12,414 nt of DNA from an uncultured Bacilli bacterium (GTDB lineage: Bacteria; Bacillota_I; Bacilli_A; RF39; UBA660). The position numbers were made by a program, and so were the translations under genes. Shown piece by piece: positions 1 through 5,660 of the stretch. The notes below the pieces were generated by a model, which saw only the letters and a program-made list of their open reading frames with translations, had not been told where the DNA came from and searched no databases. Within the stretch, counting starts at the first letter, position 1. Each line of letters begins with the position of its first letter. The DNA is taken from the NCBI GenBank assembly GCA_944363895.1, contig CALVVP010000015.1, forward strand, positions 1-12,414. Direction: 5' to 3'.

Positions 1-2
1 TT

Positions 3-284
3 GAGTTCAAACTGGGGGATGTGGGAACAGTTTTAAATAATTATAATTTTAAAGCAGATTGTATTGTTGTTGATCCACCAAGAGCCGGTTTAGATAATTT
101 AGCAATCAAAAATATTCTTAAAATCAACCCACAAAAATTAATTTATGTATCATGTGATCCAGTTACTTTAGCTCGTGATTTAAATCTTTTAAGTAACGAT
201 TATAGTGTTTTAGAAATTACCCCTTTTGATATGTTTAGTAATACTTATCATGTGGAATGTGTAACATTATTAACTAGAAAATGA
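3..284 (+). CDS. rlmD: 23S rRNA uracil-C5 methyltransferase (RlmD/RlmCD family), C-terminal part only
   Basis: The gene runs in from the left edge; the frame is open from base 3 and only about 93 C-terminal residues are visible. It belongs to the TrmA/RumA family, which transfers a methyl group from S-adenosylmethionine to C5 of a uracil in RNA, here most likely 23S rRNA. The visible part carries the family's DPPR-A-G motif (72-89), the YVSCDP motif whose Cys (153-155) is the catalytic nucleophile, and the ending DMFSNTYHVECVTLL, where the Glu is the conserved general base. The N-terminal part (TRAM domain, iron-sulfur Cys motif if any, SAM-binding loop) is outside the window. RlmC, RlmD and dual-specific RlmCD cannot be told apart from this fragment. 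It ends in TGA and is followed closely by the acetyltransferase gene, so the two are probably co-transcribed. Confidence 0.88.
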   Translation, partial: EFKLGDVGTVLNNYNFKADCIVVDPPRAGLDNLAIKNILKINPQKLIYVSCDPVTLARDLNLLSNDYSVLEITPFDMFSNTYHVECVTLLTRK

Positions 285-305
285 AAATACATAGTGGATG
301 ATATA

Positions 306-557
306 ATGGTTGAGATCAAATTTTTAAAAGATGAAAACAAAGTAATCGCATATGATAATAAAAATATAATTGGTGAATGTGAATTTATAATTGATAAAAA
401 TACTTGGAATATAATTCATACCTATGTTAAGAAAGAATATCAAGGACAAAAAATAGCTAGAAAATTAGTTGAATTAGTCGTTGAAAAAGCCAAAGAAAAT
501 AATAAGCAACTTATTGCTGAATGTTCTTATGCTAAAAAGATTATAAATAAACTATGA
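306..557 (+). CDS. small GNAT-type N-acetyltransferase, YjdJ family
   Basis: An 83-residue protein of the short YjdJ/GCN5-related acetyltransferase type, which consists almost only of the acetyl-CoA-binding core. The diagnostic stretch is HTYVKKEYQGQKIARKLVE (about residues 38-56), where Q-G-Q-K-I-A replaces the usual R/Q-G-x-G-I-A pyrophosphate-binding turn. Near the end comes A-E-C-S-Y-A-K (71-77), whose Cys-Ser-Tyr is characteristic of this subfamily. The substrate is unknown for most members. I prefer ATG 306: the in-frame GTG at 294 lies in the only purine-rich stretch that could serve as ribosome binding site (GTGG, 294-297) and has none of its own. The stop TGA is followed directly by TAA. 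The gene lies 21 bases after the methyltransferase stop and no terminator separates them. Confidence 0.82.
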   Translation: MVEIKFLKDENKVIAYDNKNIIGECEFIIDKNTWNIIHTYVKKEYQGQKIARKLVELVVEKAKENNKQLIAECSYAKKIINKL

Positions 558-580
558 TAATTTTGAAATGAGTGATATAT

Positions 581-883
581 ATGAATTTAACAATAAATAT
601 TTACTATACAGGAAAAAATGGTAGTGCTAAAGAATTTGTTAAGGAAATGATTTCTAGTGGAATAGTAGATCAAGTTCGTCAGGAAAGAGGAAATAAAAGA
701 TATGAATATTTTTTCTCAGAAAATGATCCTGAAACAGTTTTGTTAATTGATTGTTGGAAAAATCAGGAAGCTTTAGATTTACATCATAAGTCACCGATGA
801 TGGAGAAAATAGCATATTTGAGAAATAAATATAATTTAAAAATGAGGGTAGAACAATACATTAGTATTGCTAAAGATAATTAG
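581..883 (+). CDS. putative quinol monooxygenase, ABM domain
   Basis: A 100-residue single-domain protein of the antibiotic biosynthesis monooxygenase (ABM/YgiN-like) fold, a dimeric ferredoxin-like barrel. Visible family marks are an N-terminal strand NIYYTG, G-N-x-R-Y-E-Y-F (37-44), D-P-E-T-V-L-L-I-D-x-W (49-59), and the helix with L-D-x-H-H-x-S-P-M-M (65-74), whose His pair and Met pair recur in clostridial members. These proteins are cofactor-free or flavin-independent oxygenases, or simply small-molecule-binding proteins; the substrate cannot be read from sequence. ATG 581 is preferred over the in-frame GTG 572, because GAGTG at 570-574 overlaps that GTG and gives ATG 581 a six-base spacer. 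It follows the acetyltransferase by 23 bases without a visible terminator, so it probably ends the rlmD transcript. Confidence 0.8.
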   Translation: MNLTINIYYTGKNGSAKEFVKEMISSGIVDQVRQERGNKRYEYFFSENDPETVLLIDCWKNQEALDLHHKSPMMEKIAYLRNKYNLKMRVEQYISIAKDN

Positions 884-992
884 AATAAAAAAACAATTAT
901 TAAAAATATAAGTATTATAGAAATTTTATGAAAAGAAAGAAATTTAGGTTATAATGCTTATATTAAAGTAGAAGATTGGATATAATTTATAA

Positions 993-1022
993 AAAAAGTA
1001 GATAAAATAATATCTACTTTTT
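993..1022. terminator. bidirectional hairpin terminator between convergent genes
   Basis: A perfect 12-bp stem pairs 993-1004 with 1011-1022 around the loop AAATAA. The A-tract on the left arm and T-tract on the right give a U-run for transcripts from either side. It ends the monooxygenase transcript from the left and the MerR transcript from the right, and it includes the last codons and TAG stop of merR. The 884-992 stretch before it is AT-rich and holds no supportable gene. Confidence 0.72.
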
Positions 1023-1457
1023 ATGAGCATTTTCGTATAGCTTTTTAATATTGTCAGGCAAATTATTATGATTGATATTTTTAACTCTTTTTTCACTACC
1101 ATCCTTTTCAGCTTCTTCATAATACCAACATTTAAATTTAATCATCGATAAAGCTTTTTCTAATTCTTTTATTTGTAACTCAATATTTTCCTTTTGTTTT
1201 AAAAACATTGCTTTTCTTTTAGAGATAGTTTCGTCGCCTAAAGAGCACCAACCGATAAATTCTTTAATATCTTTTATTTGCATGCCAGCTATCTTTAGAC
1301 ATTCGATTAATCTTAATGCTTCAATATTTTGTTCACTAAATTTTCTAATACCAGACTTATCTCTTTCTAAGTTTAATAAAAGACCTTCTTTATCATAATA
1401 TCTTAAAGTTGGGATTGATAAGTTAAACATTTTTGAAATTTCTCCAATTGTATACAT
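1014..1457 (-). CDS. MerR family transcriptional regulator
   Basis: A 147-residue DNA-binding regulator. The N-terminal winged helix-turn-helix is unmistakable: YTIGEISKMFNLSIPTLRYYDKEGLL (residues 2-27), then R-x-x-x-G-I-R-x-F (32-40). An effector-side region follows: IECLKIAGMQIKDIKEFI (51-68), a coiled-coil dimerisation helix (about 78-107), and a short tail with K-C-W-Y-Y-E (109-114). That tail is common in MerR proteins controlling aldehyde- or redox-related genes in Bacillota. Cys residues are at 53, 71 and 110; they do not form the metal-binding pattern of MerR, CueR or ZntR, so a thiol, electrophile or small-molecule signal is more likely than a metal. The start ATG has a good GAAGGAG ribosome site six bases upstream. 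It is divergent to the flavodoxin operon, whose promoter contains a MerR-type operator, so it probably activates that operon and may control itself. Confidence 0.9.
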   Translation of the reverse strand: MYTIGEISKMFNLSIPTLRYYDKEGLLLNLERDKSGIRKFSEQNIEALRLIECLKIAGMQIKDIKEFIGWCSLGDETISKRKAMFLKQKENIELQIKELEKALSMIKFKCWYYEEAEKDGSEKRVKNINHNNLPDNIKKLYENAHKK

Positions 1458-1500
1458 ATAAAACTCCTTCTAAAATTTTAAATTTTTTATTAAATATATA

Positions 1501-1531
1501 TTGACATAAAGTTAGGTTTAGGTGTTAAAAT
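1501..1531 (+). promoter_or_regulatory. MerR-type promoter with overlong spacer and internal operator
   Basis: A perfect -35 box TTGACA (1501-1506) is followed 19 bases later by TAAAAT (1526-1531). A 19-bp spacer is the hallmark of promoters that MerR-family activators open by twisting DNA. Between the boxes lies an imperfect dyad (about 1504-1523, centre between 1513 and 1514) with inner arms TAAA and TTTA; seven of ten positions pair. This resembles the CTTAAAG/CTTTAAG operators of related regulators. It points towards the flavodoxin operon and away from the regulator gene. The transcript should start near 1538. Confidence 0.75.
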
Positions 1532-1575
1532 GATAATATCATGTGAATAAAAAATTGTCAAGTAACGGTAAATTA

Positions 1576-1662
1576 ATGAAAATAATTTATATAGTTGTTG
1601 CAATTATTATTGGAGTTTTGTTATTTATGTTTTTAATAATAATCAAGAAAGGAATGATTTGA
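1576..1662 (+). CDS. possible 28-residue single-helix membrane peptide
   Basis: A short frame begins at ATG 1576 and ends with TGA at 1660-1662, directly touching the ATG of the flavodoxin gene. The peptide is one hydrophobic helix, roughly residues 3-23 (IIYIVVAIIIGVLLFMFLIII), with Lys at position 2 and a Lys-Lys-Gly end. It looks like a stand-alone version of the flavodoxin's own N-terminal anchor. It lies downstream of the MerR-type promoter, so it would be the first gene of that operon. Against it: the upstream ribosome site is weak (CGG at 1566-1568), and in AT-rich DNA short Ile/Val/Leu-rich frames arise by chance. The frame is also open to a GTG at 1543, but that leaves no room for a leader. 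It may act as a leader cistron coupling translation to flavodoxin. No family is recognised. Confidence 0.35.
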   Translation: MKIIYIVVAIIIGVLLFMFLIIIKKGMI

Positions 1663-2274
1663 ATGAATAAGAAAGTAATAATTGTGATTTCAATAATTTT
1701 AGTGGTTGTTGTAGCTTTAGTAATTTATTTTTTATTAACTAATAATAGTCAAAATAATAACGAACAAAATTCTAATAATTCAATTATTAGTGATGATAGT
1801 GATTCAAAGAGGGTTGTAGTTTATTTTTCAGCAACAGGTAATACTGAAAGGGTAGCCGGATATATTCAAGGGATAACTGGTAGTGATATAATAGAAATAA
1901 TTCCAGCTGATGAATATACTAGCGCTGACTTAAATTATAGTGATGATGATTGTCGGGCTAATCAAGAACAAAATGATGATAATGCTAGACCAGAAATTGC
2001 GAATGAAATTGCTATTGATTCTTATGATACTATTTATTTGGAATTCCCAATTTGGTGGGGAAATGTTCCAAAAATAATTTTAACATTTTTAGATACTTAT
2101 GATTTAAGTGGTAAAACTGTTATACCATTTTGTACATCTGGTGGTTCAGGAATAAGTACAAGTATGAACACTTTAAGGAATTATAACCAAAATATAAATT
2201 GGATTGATGGCAAACAATTTTCGTCAGGTGCAACTGAAAATGTTGTAGAAGCATGGATAAATAGTTTAAATTAG
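1663..2274 (+). CDS. membrane-anchored flavodoxin
   Basis: A 203-residue protein. Residues 1-4 are positively charged, about 5-26 form a hydrophobic helix, and 27-49 are an Asn/Ser/Asp-rich linker. The rest is a flavodoxin domain: VVVYFSATGNTERVA with the FMN phosphate-binding loop SATGNT (56-61), FPIWWGNVP (128-136) in the first isoalloxazine loop, and FCTSGGSGIS (156-165) in the second. The family carries electrons through FMN semiquinone and hydroquinone states. No Cys follows the hydrophobic helix, so this is a signal anchor, not a lipoprotein. The Lys-rich N-terminus predicts the flavodoxin domain outside the cytoplasm (inference). GAAAGGA at 1647-1653 is a good ribosome site nine bases before ATG. 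The gene follows the MerR-type promoter and precedes the DUF362 and flavin-reductase genes in one apparent operon. Confidence 0.87.
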   Translation: MNKKVIIVISIILVVVVALVIYFLLTNNSQNNNEQNSNNSIISDDSDSKRVVVYFSATGNTERVAGYIQGITGSDIIEIIPADEYTSADLNYSDDDCRANQEQNDDNARPEIANEIAIDSYDTIYLEFPIWWGNVPKIILTFLDTYDLSGKTVIPFCTSGGSGISTSMNTLRNYNQNINWIDGKQFSSGATENVVEAWINSLN

Positions 2275-2317
2275 TGATATAATTAATATAGTAGTTTATA
2301 ATAAAGGAGAGATGAAA

Positions 2318-3190
2318 ATGGAAAAATCAAAAGTATATTTTACAAGTGAGGTATCACCAGAGAGCGTGGTAAAAATTTATGAGGCTTTAGGTGTAAATTT
2401 AGCTGGTAAAGTAGCAGTTAAATTACACTCTGGAGAACAAGGAAACCAAAACTATTTACGACCAGAATTTGTTAAGAATTTAGTTGAAAGAGTAAATGGT
2501 ACTGTTGTTGAGTGTAATACAGCTTATCCTGGAGAAAGAAATACGACTGAAAAACATAGAAAGTTGATGGCTGAACATGAATGGACTAAGTATTTTAATG
2601 TTGATATTATGGATGCTGAAGGTCCAGATATGGAATTAGAAATTCCTAATGGTTTACAAATTAAGAAAAATTATGTTGGTAAAAATTTAGCTAATTATGA
2701 TTCAATGTTAGTATTATCGCATTTTAAAGGTCACGCTATGGGTGGTTTTGGAGGAGCTTTAAAACAATTGTCAATTGGTTGTGCTTCTTCATATGGTAAA
2801 GCTTACATTCATGGAGCTGGTGATCCTAATCAAGATATGTTTAAAACTGATCAATTACAGTTTGTAACTTCAATGGGTGATGCTGCAAGTAGTGTTCATA
2901 AGTATTTCAATGGTAATATCGTCTATATTAATGCCATGGTAAATATTTCTATCGATTGTGACTGTGATGGTAATGCTTCAGCCCCTTGTATGAAGAATAT
3001 TGGTATTTTAGCTAGTACTAATCCAGTAGCCATTGATCAAGCTTGTATCGATATTGTTTATAACAGTACTGATCCTGGTAAAGATAAATTAATTGCTAGA
3101 ATCGAAGAAAAATTAGGGACTAATATTATCGATGCGGCAGCTAAAAATGGTGCTGGTACTAAAGAATATGAATTGATTAATATCGATTAA
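2318..3190 (+). CDS. DUF362 domain-containing protein
   Basis: A 290-residue protein of the DUF362 family, often annotated as ferredoxin-like or iron-sulfur protein. Family landmarks are KVAVKLHSGE (31-40), NTAYPGERNTTEKH (67-80), HFKGHAMGGFGGALKQLSIGC (135-155) and the C-terminal D-C-D-C-x7-P-C cluster (213-224), then IGILASTNPVAIDQACIDIV (228-247). Cys 155, 214, 216 and 224 are candidate metal or cluster ligands. The extra 4Fe-4S ferredoxin module present in some members is absent. The function of the family is unsettled. ATG 2318 is chosen because AAAGGAG at 2303-2309 is eight bases upstream; the in-frame ATG at 2312 would be only two bases away. The gene is 43 bases behind flavodoxin and followed by a flavin-reductase-like protein, which suggests a role in electron transfer. 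Confidence 0.85.
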   Translation: MEKSKVYFTSEVSPESVVKIYEALGVNLAGKVAVKLHSGEQGNQNYLRPEFVKNLVERVNGTVVECNTAYPGERNTTEKHRKLMAEHEWTKYFNVDIMDAEGPDMELEIPNGLQIKKNYVGKNLANYDSMLVLSHFKGHAMGGFGGALKQLSIGCASSYGKAYIHGAGDPNQDMFKTDQLQFVTSMGDAASSVHKYFNGNIVYINAMVNISIDCDCDGNASAPCMKNIGILASTNPVAIDQACIDIVYNSTDPGKDKLIARIEEKLGTNIIDAAAKNGAGTKEYELINID

Positions 3191-3201
3191 GGAGAAATAA
3201 A

Positions 3202-3768
3202 ATGAGGAAGAATATTAAAACTACTGAAGCTATTTTTCCTATGCCAGTATTAATGATAGCTACTTATAATGAAGATGGCACTATTGATGTCATGAATGCA
3301 GCTTGGGGAACCATGCCGGATCGAAATTATATTGTTTTAAATTTAACCGAAACTCATAAAACCGTTAAAAATATTAAGAATAGAAAAGCATTTACTGTTA
3401 GTATTGCTGATGCTAAACATGTCGTTGAAGCTGATTATTTTGGAGTTGTATCAGGCAATAATACTAAAGATAAATTTGAAAACAGTAATTTAACTGCTAC
3501 AAAATCAGAATTAGTTGATGCCCCAATTATCAATGAATTTCCGATTTGTATGGAATGTGAATTTGTCGAATATCAAGATGATCAATATGGTTGTGGCGTA
3601 ATTGGTAAAATTGTCAATGTCAGTGCTTTAGAAAGGGTTATGAATGGTGATAATGTCGATATTTCTTTAGTCGATGCTATCGCCTTTGATCCATATACTC
3701 ATGGTTATTATAAAGTAACCGAAAAAGTAGGTAATGCTTTTAAAGATGGACTACAATTAAAAAAATAA
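3202..3768 (+). CDS. flavin reductase-like FMN-binding split-barrel protein
   Basis: A 188-residue protein of the flavin reductase-like family (FMN-binding split barrel). The N-terminus, FPMPVLMIATYNEDGTIDVMNAAW (about residues 12-35), is the classic opening of clostridial members; the Asn-Ala-Ala-Trp turn contacts the flavin. LTETHKTVKNIKNRKAFTVSI (48-68) is the conserved second strand-helix unit. Members either reduce free flavin with NAD(P)H or hold FMN and pass electrons to a partner. AAGGAG at 3189-3194 overlaps the preceding TAA stop and sits seven bases before ATG, so translation is closely linked to the DUF362 gene. The gene ends the operon: a hairpin terminator starts just after the stop. 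A plausible role is to supply reduced flavin or electrons to its flavodoxin neighbour, but that is inferred from position. Confidence 0.88.
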   Translation: MRKNIKTTEAIFPMPVLMIATYNEDGTIDVMNAAWGTMPDRNYIVLNLTETHKTVKNIKNRKAFTVSIADAKHVVEADYFGVVSGNNTKDKFENSNLTATKSELVDAPIINEFPICMECEFVEYQDDQYGCGVIGKIVNVSALERVMNGDNVDISLVDAIAFDPYTHGYYKVTEKVGNAFKDGLQLKK

Positions 3769-3770
3769 TT

Positions 3771-3798
3771 AACAGATCCAAATATGGATTTGTTTTTT
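3771..3798 (+). terminator. hairpin terminator of the redox operon
   Basis: A 9-bp stem pairs 3771-3779 with 3786-3794 (one G-T pair) around the loop AAATAT and continues into a T run (3793-3798). It starts two bases after the flavin reductase stop. Confidence 0.8.
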
Positions 3799-3816
3799 AA
3801 ATACTTTAAAATATAG

Positions 3817-3822
3817 TATAAT
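3817..3822 (+). promoter_or_regulatory. -10 box for the MmcQ/EVE gene
   Basis: A perfect TATAAT stands 27 bases before the ATG of the next gene and just after a terminator. The -35 position falls in a T-rich stretch without a clear TTGACA match. Confidence 0.5.
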
Positions 3823-3848
3823 AAATATGGAAAGTGAGATGACTTATA

Positions 3849-4859
3849 ATGAATATTGAGGAAGAAATATTTAAAAGAGCTCATGTCGATTTTAATAAAT
3901 TAGAAGAATATGGTTTTAAAAAAGAAAAAGATGATTATATTTTTTCTAAAAATTTTATGAATGATGATTTTAAAGCTGTTATAACTGTTAATAAAGATGG
4001 AATTGTATCAGGAAAAATTTATGATCAACAAACAGAAGAAGAATACACAAATATAAGAATCGAAATAGCTGGTGCTTTTGCCAATTCGGTTAGAGAAGCT
4101 TATAAAGATATTTTAAAAGACATCAAAGAAAAATGTTTTACTAATTATTTTTTCTTATCAGATCAAGCTAATAGAATAACGCAATATATTATAGAAAAAT
4201 ATGGTAATAATCCAGAATTTTTATGGGATAAATTTCCTTTTTATGGTGTTTTTAGAAATAACGACAAATGGTATGGAGCTATTATGAATATCGATAAATC
4301 TAAAATTGATAAAGGCAGTGGTGAAATAGAAATAATCGATGTTAAAGCCGACGAAGAAACAATTGCAAGTTTGATTAAACAAAAAGGTTTTTATGAAGCT
4401 TACCATATGAATAAGAAAAGTTGGCTTACAATCATTTTAGATGATACTATAACTGATGAAAAAATAATTGAATTAATAGATAATTCTTATAATTTAGTAA
4501 GTTCAAAAGAATATTGGATTGTTCCTGCTAACCCTAAATATTATGATGTTACTAAATGTTTTGATGATACAAACATTATAACTTGGAAACAGTCGACAGA
4601 TATTCATATTGGTGATATTGTTTATTTGTATTTATCTATTCCTTATTCGGCTATTTTTTATAAGTGTGAGGTAATAGATGTTAATATTCCTCATCAAAAC
4701 AATTATAAAGAAATATTGATTGAAAAGGTAATGAAACTTAAACTTCTTAAAAAATATAAACCAGATGAATATACTTTTAAGTATTTAAATGAACTGGGAA
4801 TTAAATCAGTTCGTAGTCCTCGAAGAATAACACAAGCAATAAAAAATAAGCCAATTTAA
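3849..4859 (+). CDS. MmcQ/YjbR family protein with C-terminal EVE/PUA-like domain
   Basis: A 336-residue, apparently cytosolic protein with three parts. Residues 1-95 are an N-terminal region seen in longer MmcQ/YjbR proteins (HVDFNKLEEYGFKKE, then a beta-rich stretch). Residues about 98-217 are the MmcQ/YjbR domain, with FLWDKFPFYGVFRNNDKWYGAIM (124-146) and NKKSWLTIILDDTITDEKI (188-206). Residues 222-336 look like an EVE/PUA-type domain: YWIVPANPKYYDV (222-234), W-K-Q (246-248), IGDIVYLYLSIPYSAIFYKCEV (254-275), then a Lys/Arg-rich tail. YjbR resembles DNA-binding CyaY-like folds, and EVE domains bind modified bases, so the protein may recognise modified nucleic acid (inference). It has its own promoter and appears to be a single-gene unit. 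The ribosome site GTGAG (3834-3838) is ten bases upstream. Confidence 0.78.
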   Translation: MNIEEEIFKRAHVDFNKLEEYGFKKEKDDYIFSKNFMNDDFKAVITVNKDGIVSGKIYDQQTEEEYTNIRIEIAGAFANSVREAYKDILKDIKEKCFTNYFFLSDQANRITQYIIEKYGNNPEFLWDKFPFYGVFRNNDKWYGAIMNIDKSKIDKGSGEIEIIDVKADEETIASLIKQKGFYEAYHMNKKSWLTIILDDTITDEKIIELIDNSYNLVSSKEYWIVPANPKYYDVTKCFDDTNIITWKQSTDIHIGDIVYLYLSIPYSAIFYKCEVIDVNIPHQNNYKEILIEKVMKLKLLKKYKPDEYTFKYLNELGIKSVRSPRRITQAIKNKPI

Positions 4860-4868
4860 ACTAATCTG

Positions 4869-4877
4869 TGATATAAT
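4869..4877 (+). promoter_or_regulatory. extended -10 promoter for the YwaF-like gene
   Basis: TGATATAAT combines a TG extension with a perfect TATAAT, 36 bases before the ATG. No good -35 box is visible, as is usual for extended -10 promoters. Confidence 0.6.
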
Positions 4878-4913
4878 TTATTTAAAAGAATTATATTTTG
4901 AGGATGTGAAAAA

Positions 4914-5636
4914 ATGTTTTTTGCTAAACCCGATCTTTATCCCGCTGCTGGATTATATAATTTAAGTCATCTATTAGTAGTTATTATTTTAATTATATTA
5001 ATAATTATTAGCGTTAAAATGACTAAAATTAAACAAAAGGAAGATATTACTAAAGTAATAAAAATAGCAACTATTATAGTATGGATTTTAGAAATTATTA
5101 AAATTATCTTTAATTTTTTAATTGGCAATATTAGTAATGTTAATACTTATGTTCCTTTATATTTTTGTAGTTTATTACTATATGCTGGCATATTTAGTGG
5201 TTTTTGTCATGGCAAATTAAAAAGAGTTGGCGATGTTTTTTTAGCTACAGGTGGTTTAGTAGCGGGTATTGCTTTTTTAATTTCACCCGGGACATCTTTA
5301 GGGATTTATCCTTTGTTTCATTTTATTAGTTTCCAAAGTCTTTTCTACCATGCAGTTATGATATATTTAGGGATTATCATCAATAAATATACTTATGTTA
5401 CCGTTACTTATAAAGATTTAAAATATTATGCTTTTTTACTTTTTATTATCTGTATGTTAGCTTACTTTGTCAATGTTATTTTTAATGGTAATTTGATGTT
5501 TATTAATGAAGGATTTGGTTTCTTTAAATTAGTGGAGAAATATTGTGGAAATCTATATCCTTTGATTATGATTGTTGGACAAATGACGATTCCTTTTTAT
5601 CTTGGCTTAATTATTATAAAATTAATAAAAAAATAG
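4914..5636 (+). CDS. YwaF-like (TIGR02206 family) integral membrane protein
   Basis: A 240-residue protein with seven predicted membrane helices, at about 19-34, 50-70, 79-97, 105-124, 135-156, 171-190 and 215-236. The family marks are the N-terminal N-L-S-H-L-L (16-21), Y-V-P-L-Y-F-C-S-L-L-L-Y (79-90) and S-L-F-Y-H-A-V-M (142-149). Its His and polar residues within helices recur in the TIGR02206/YwaF group, related to eukaryotic TMEM164. TMEM164 has been described as a lipid acyltransferase, but the function of bacterial members is not established, and I do not assign one. The ribosome site GAGG (4900-4903) lies ten bases before ATG. It has its own extended -10 promoter and ends in a hairpin shared with the convergent phosphoesterase gene, so it is probably transcribed alone. 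Confidence 0.84.
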   Translation: MFFAKPDLYPAAGLYNLSHLLVVIILIILIIISVKMTKIKQKEDITKVIKIATIIVWILEIIKIIFNFLIGNISNVNTYVPLYFCSLLLYAGIFSGFCHGKLKRVGDVFLATGGLVAGIAFLISPGTSLGIYPLFHFISFQSLFYHAVMIYLGIIINKYTYVTVTYKDLKYYAFLLFIICMLAYFVNVIFNGNLMFINEGFGFFKLVEKYCGNLYPLIMIVGQMTIPFYLGLIIIKLIKK

Positions 5637-5660
5637 TCTTTAAAAATTTTAAGACTATTT
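5631..5660. terminator. bidirectional hairpin terminator carrying both stop codons
   Basis: A 10-bp stem pairs 5631-5640 with 5651-5660 around a 10-base A/T loop that can pair further. The left arm contains the TAG stop of the YwaF-like gene. The right arm, read on the other strand, contains the TAG stop of the phosphoesterase gene. A and T tracts at the outer ends suit termination from both sides. Confidence 0.75.

Noticed and set aside
884..992. Two TATAAT-like boxes (950-955, 981-986) and a tiny ATG frame at 928 in the gap after the monooxygenase gene
   Set aside because: No -35 partner is convincing, the frame stops after eight codons, and a terminator follows within about 40 bases. AT-rich DNA gives such boxes by chance.
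1543..1575. GTG extension of the 28-codon peptide to 39 residues
   Set aside because: The GTG would lie about five bases after the predicted transcript start, leaving no room for a ribosome site.
4221..4406. 61-codon reverse-strand frame inside the MmcQ/YjbR gene
   Set aside because: It lies wholly within a well-supported gene, has no ribosome site and its product is a Phe-rich complement of the real protein.
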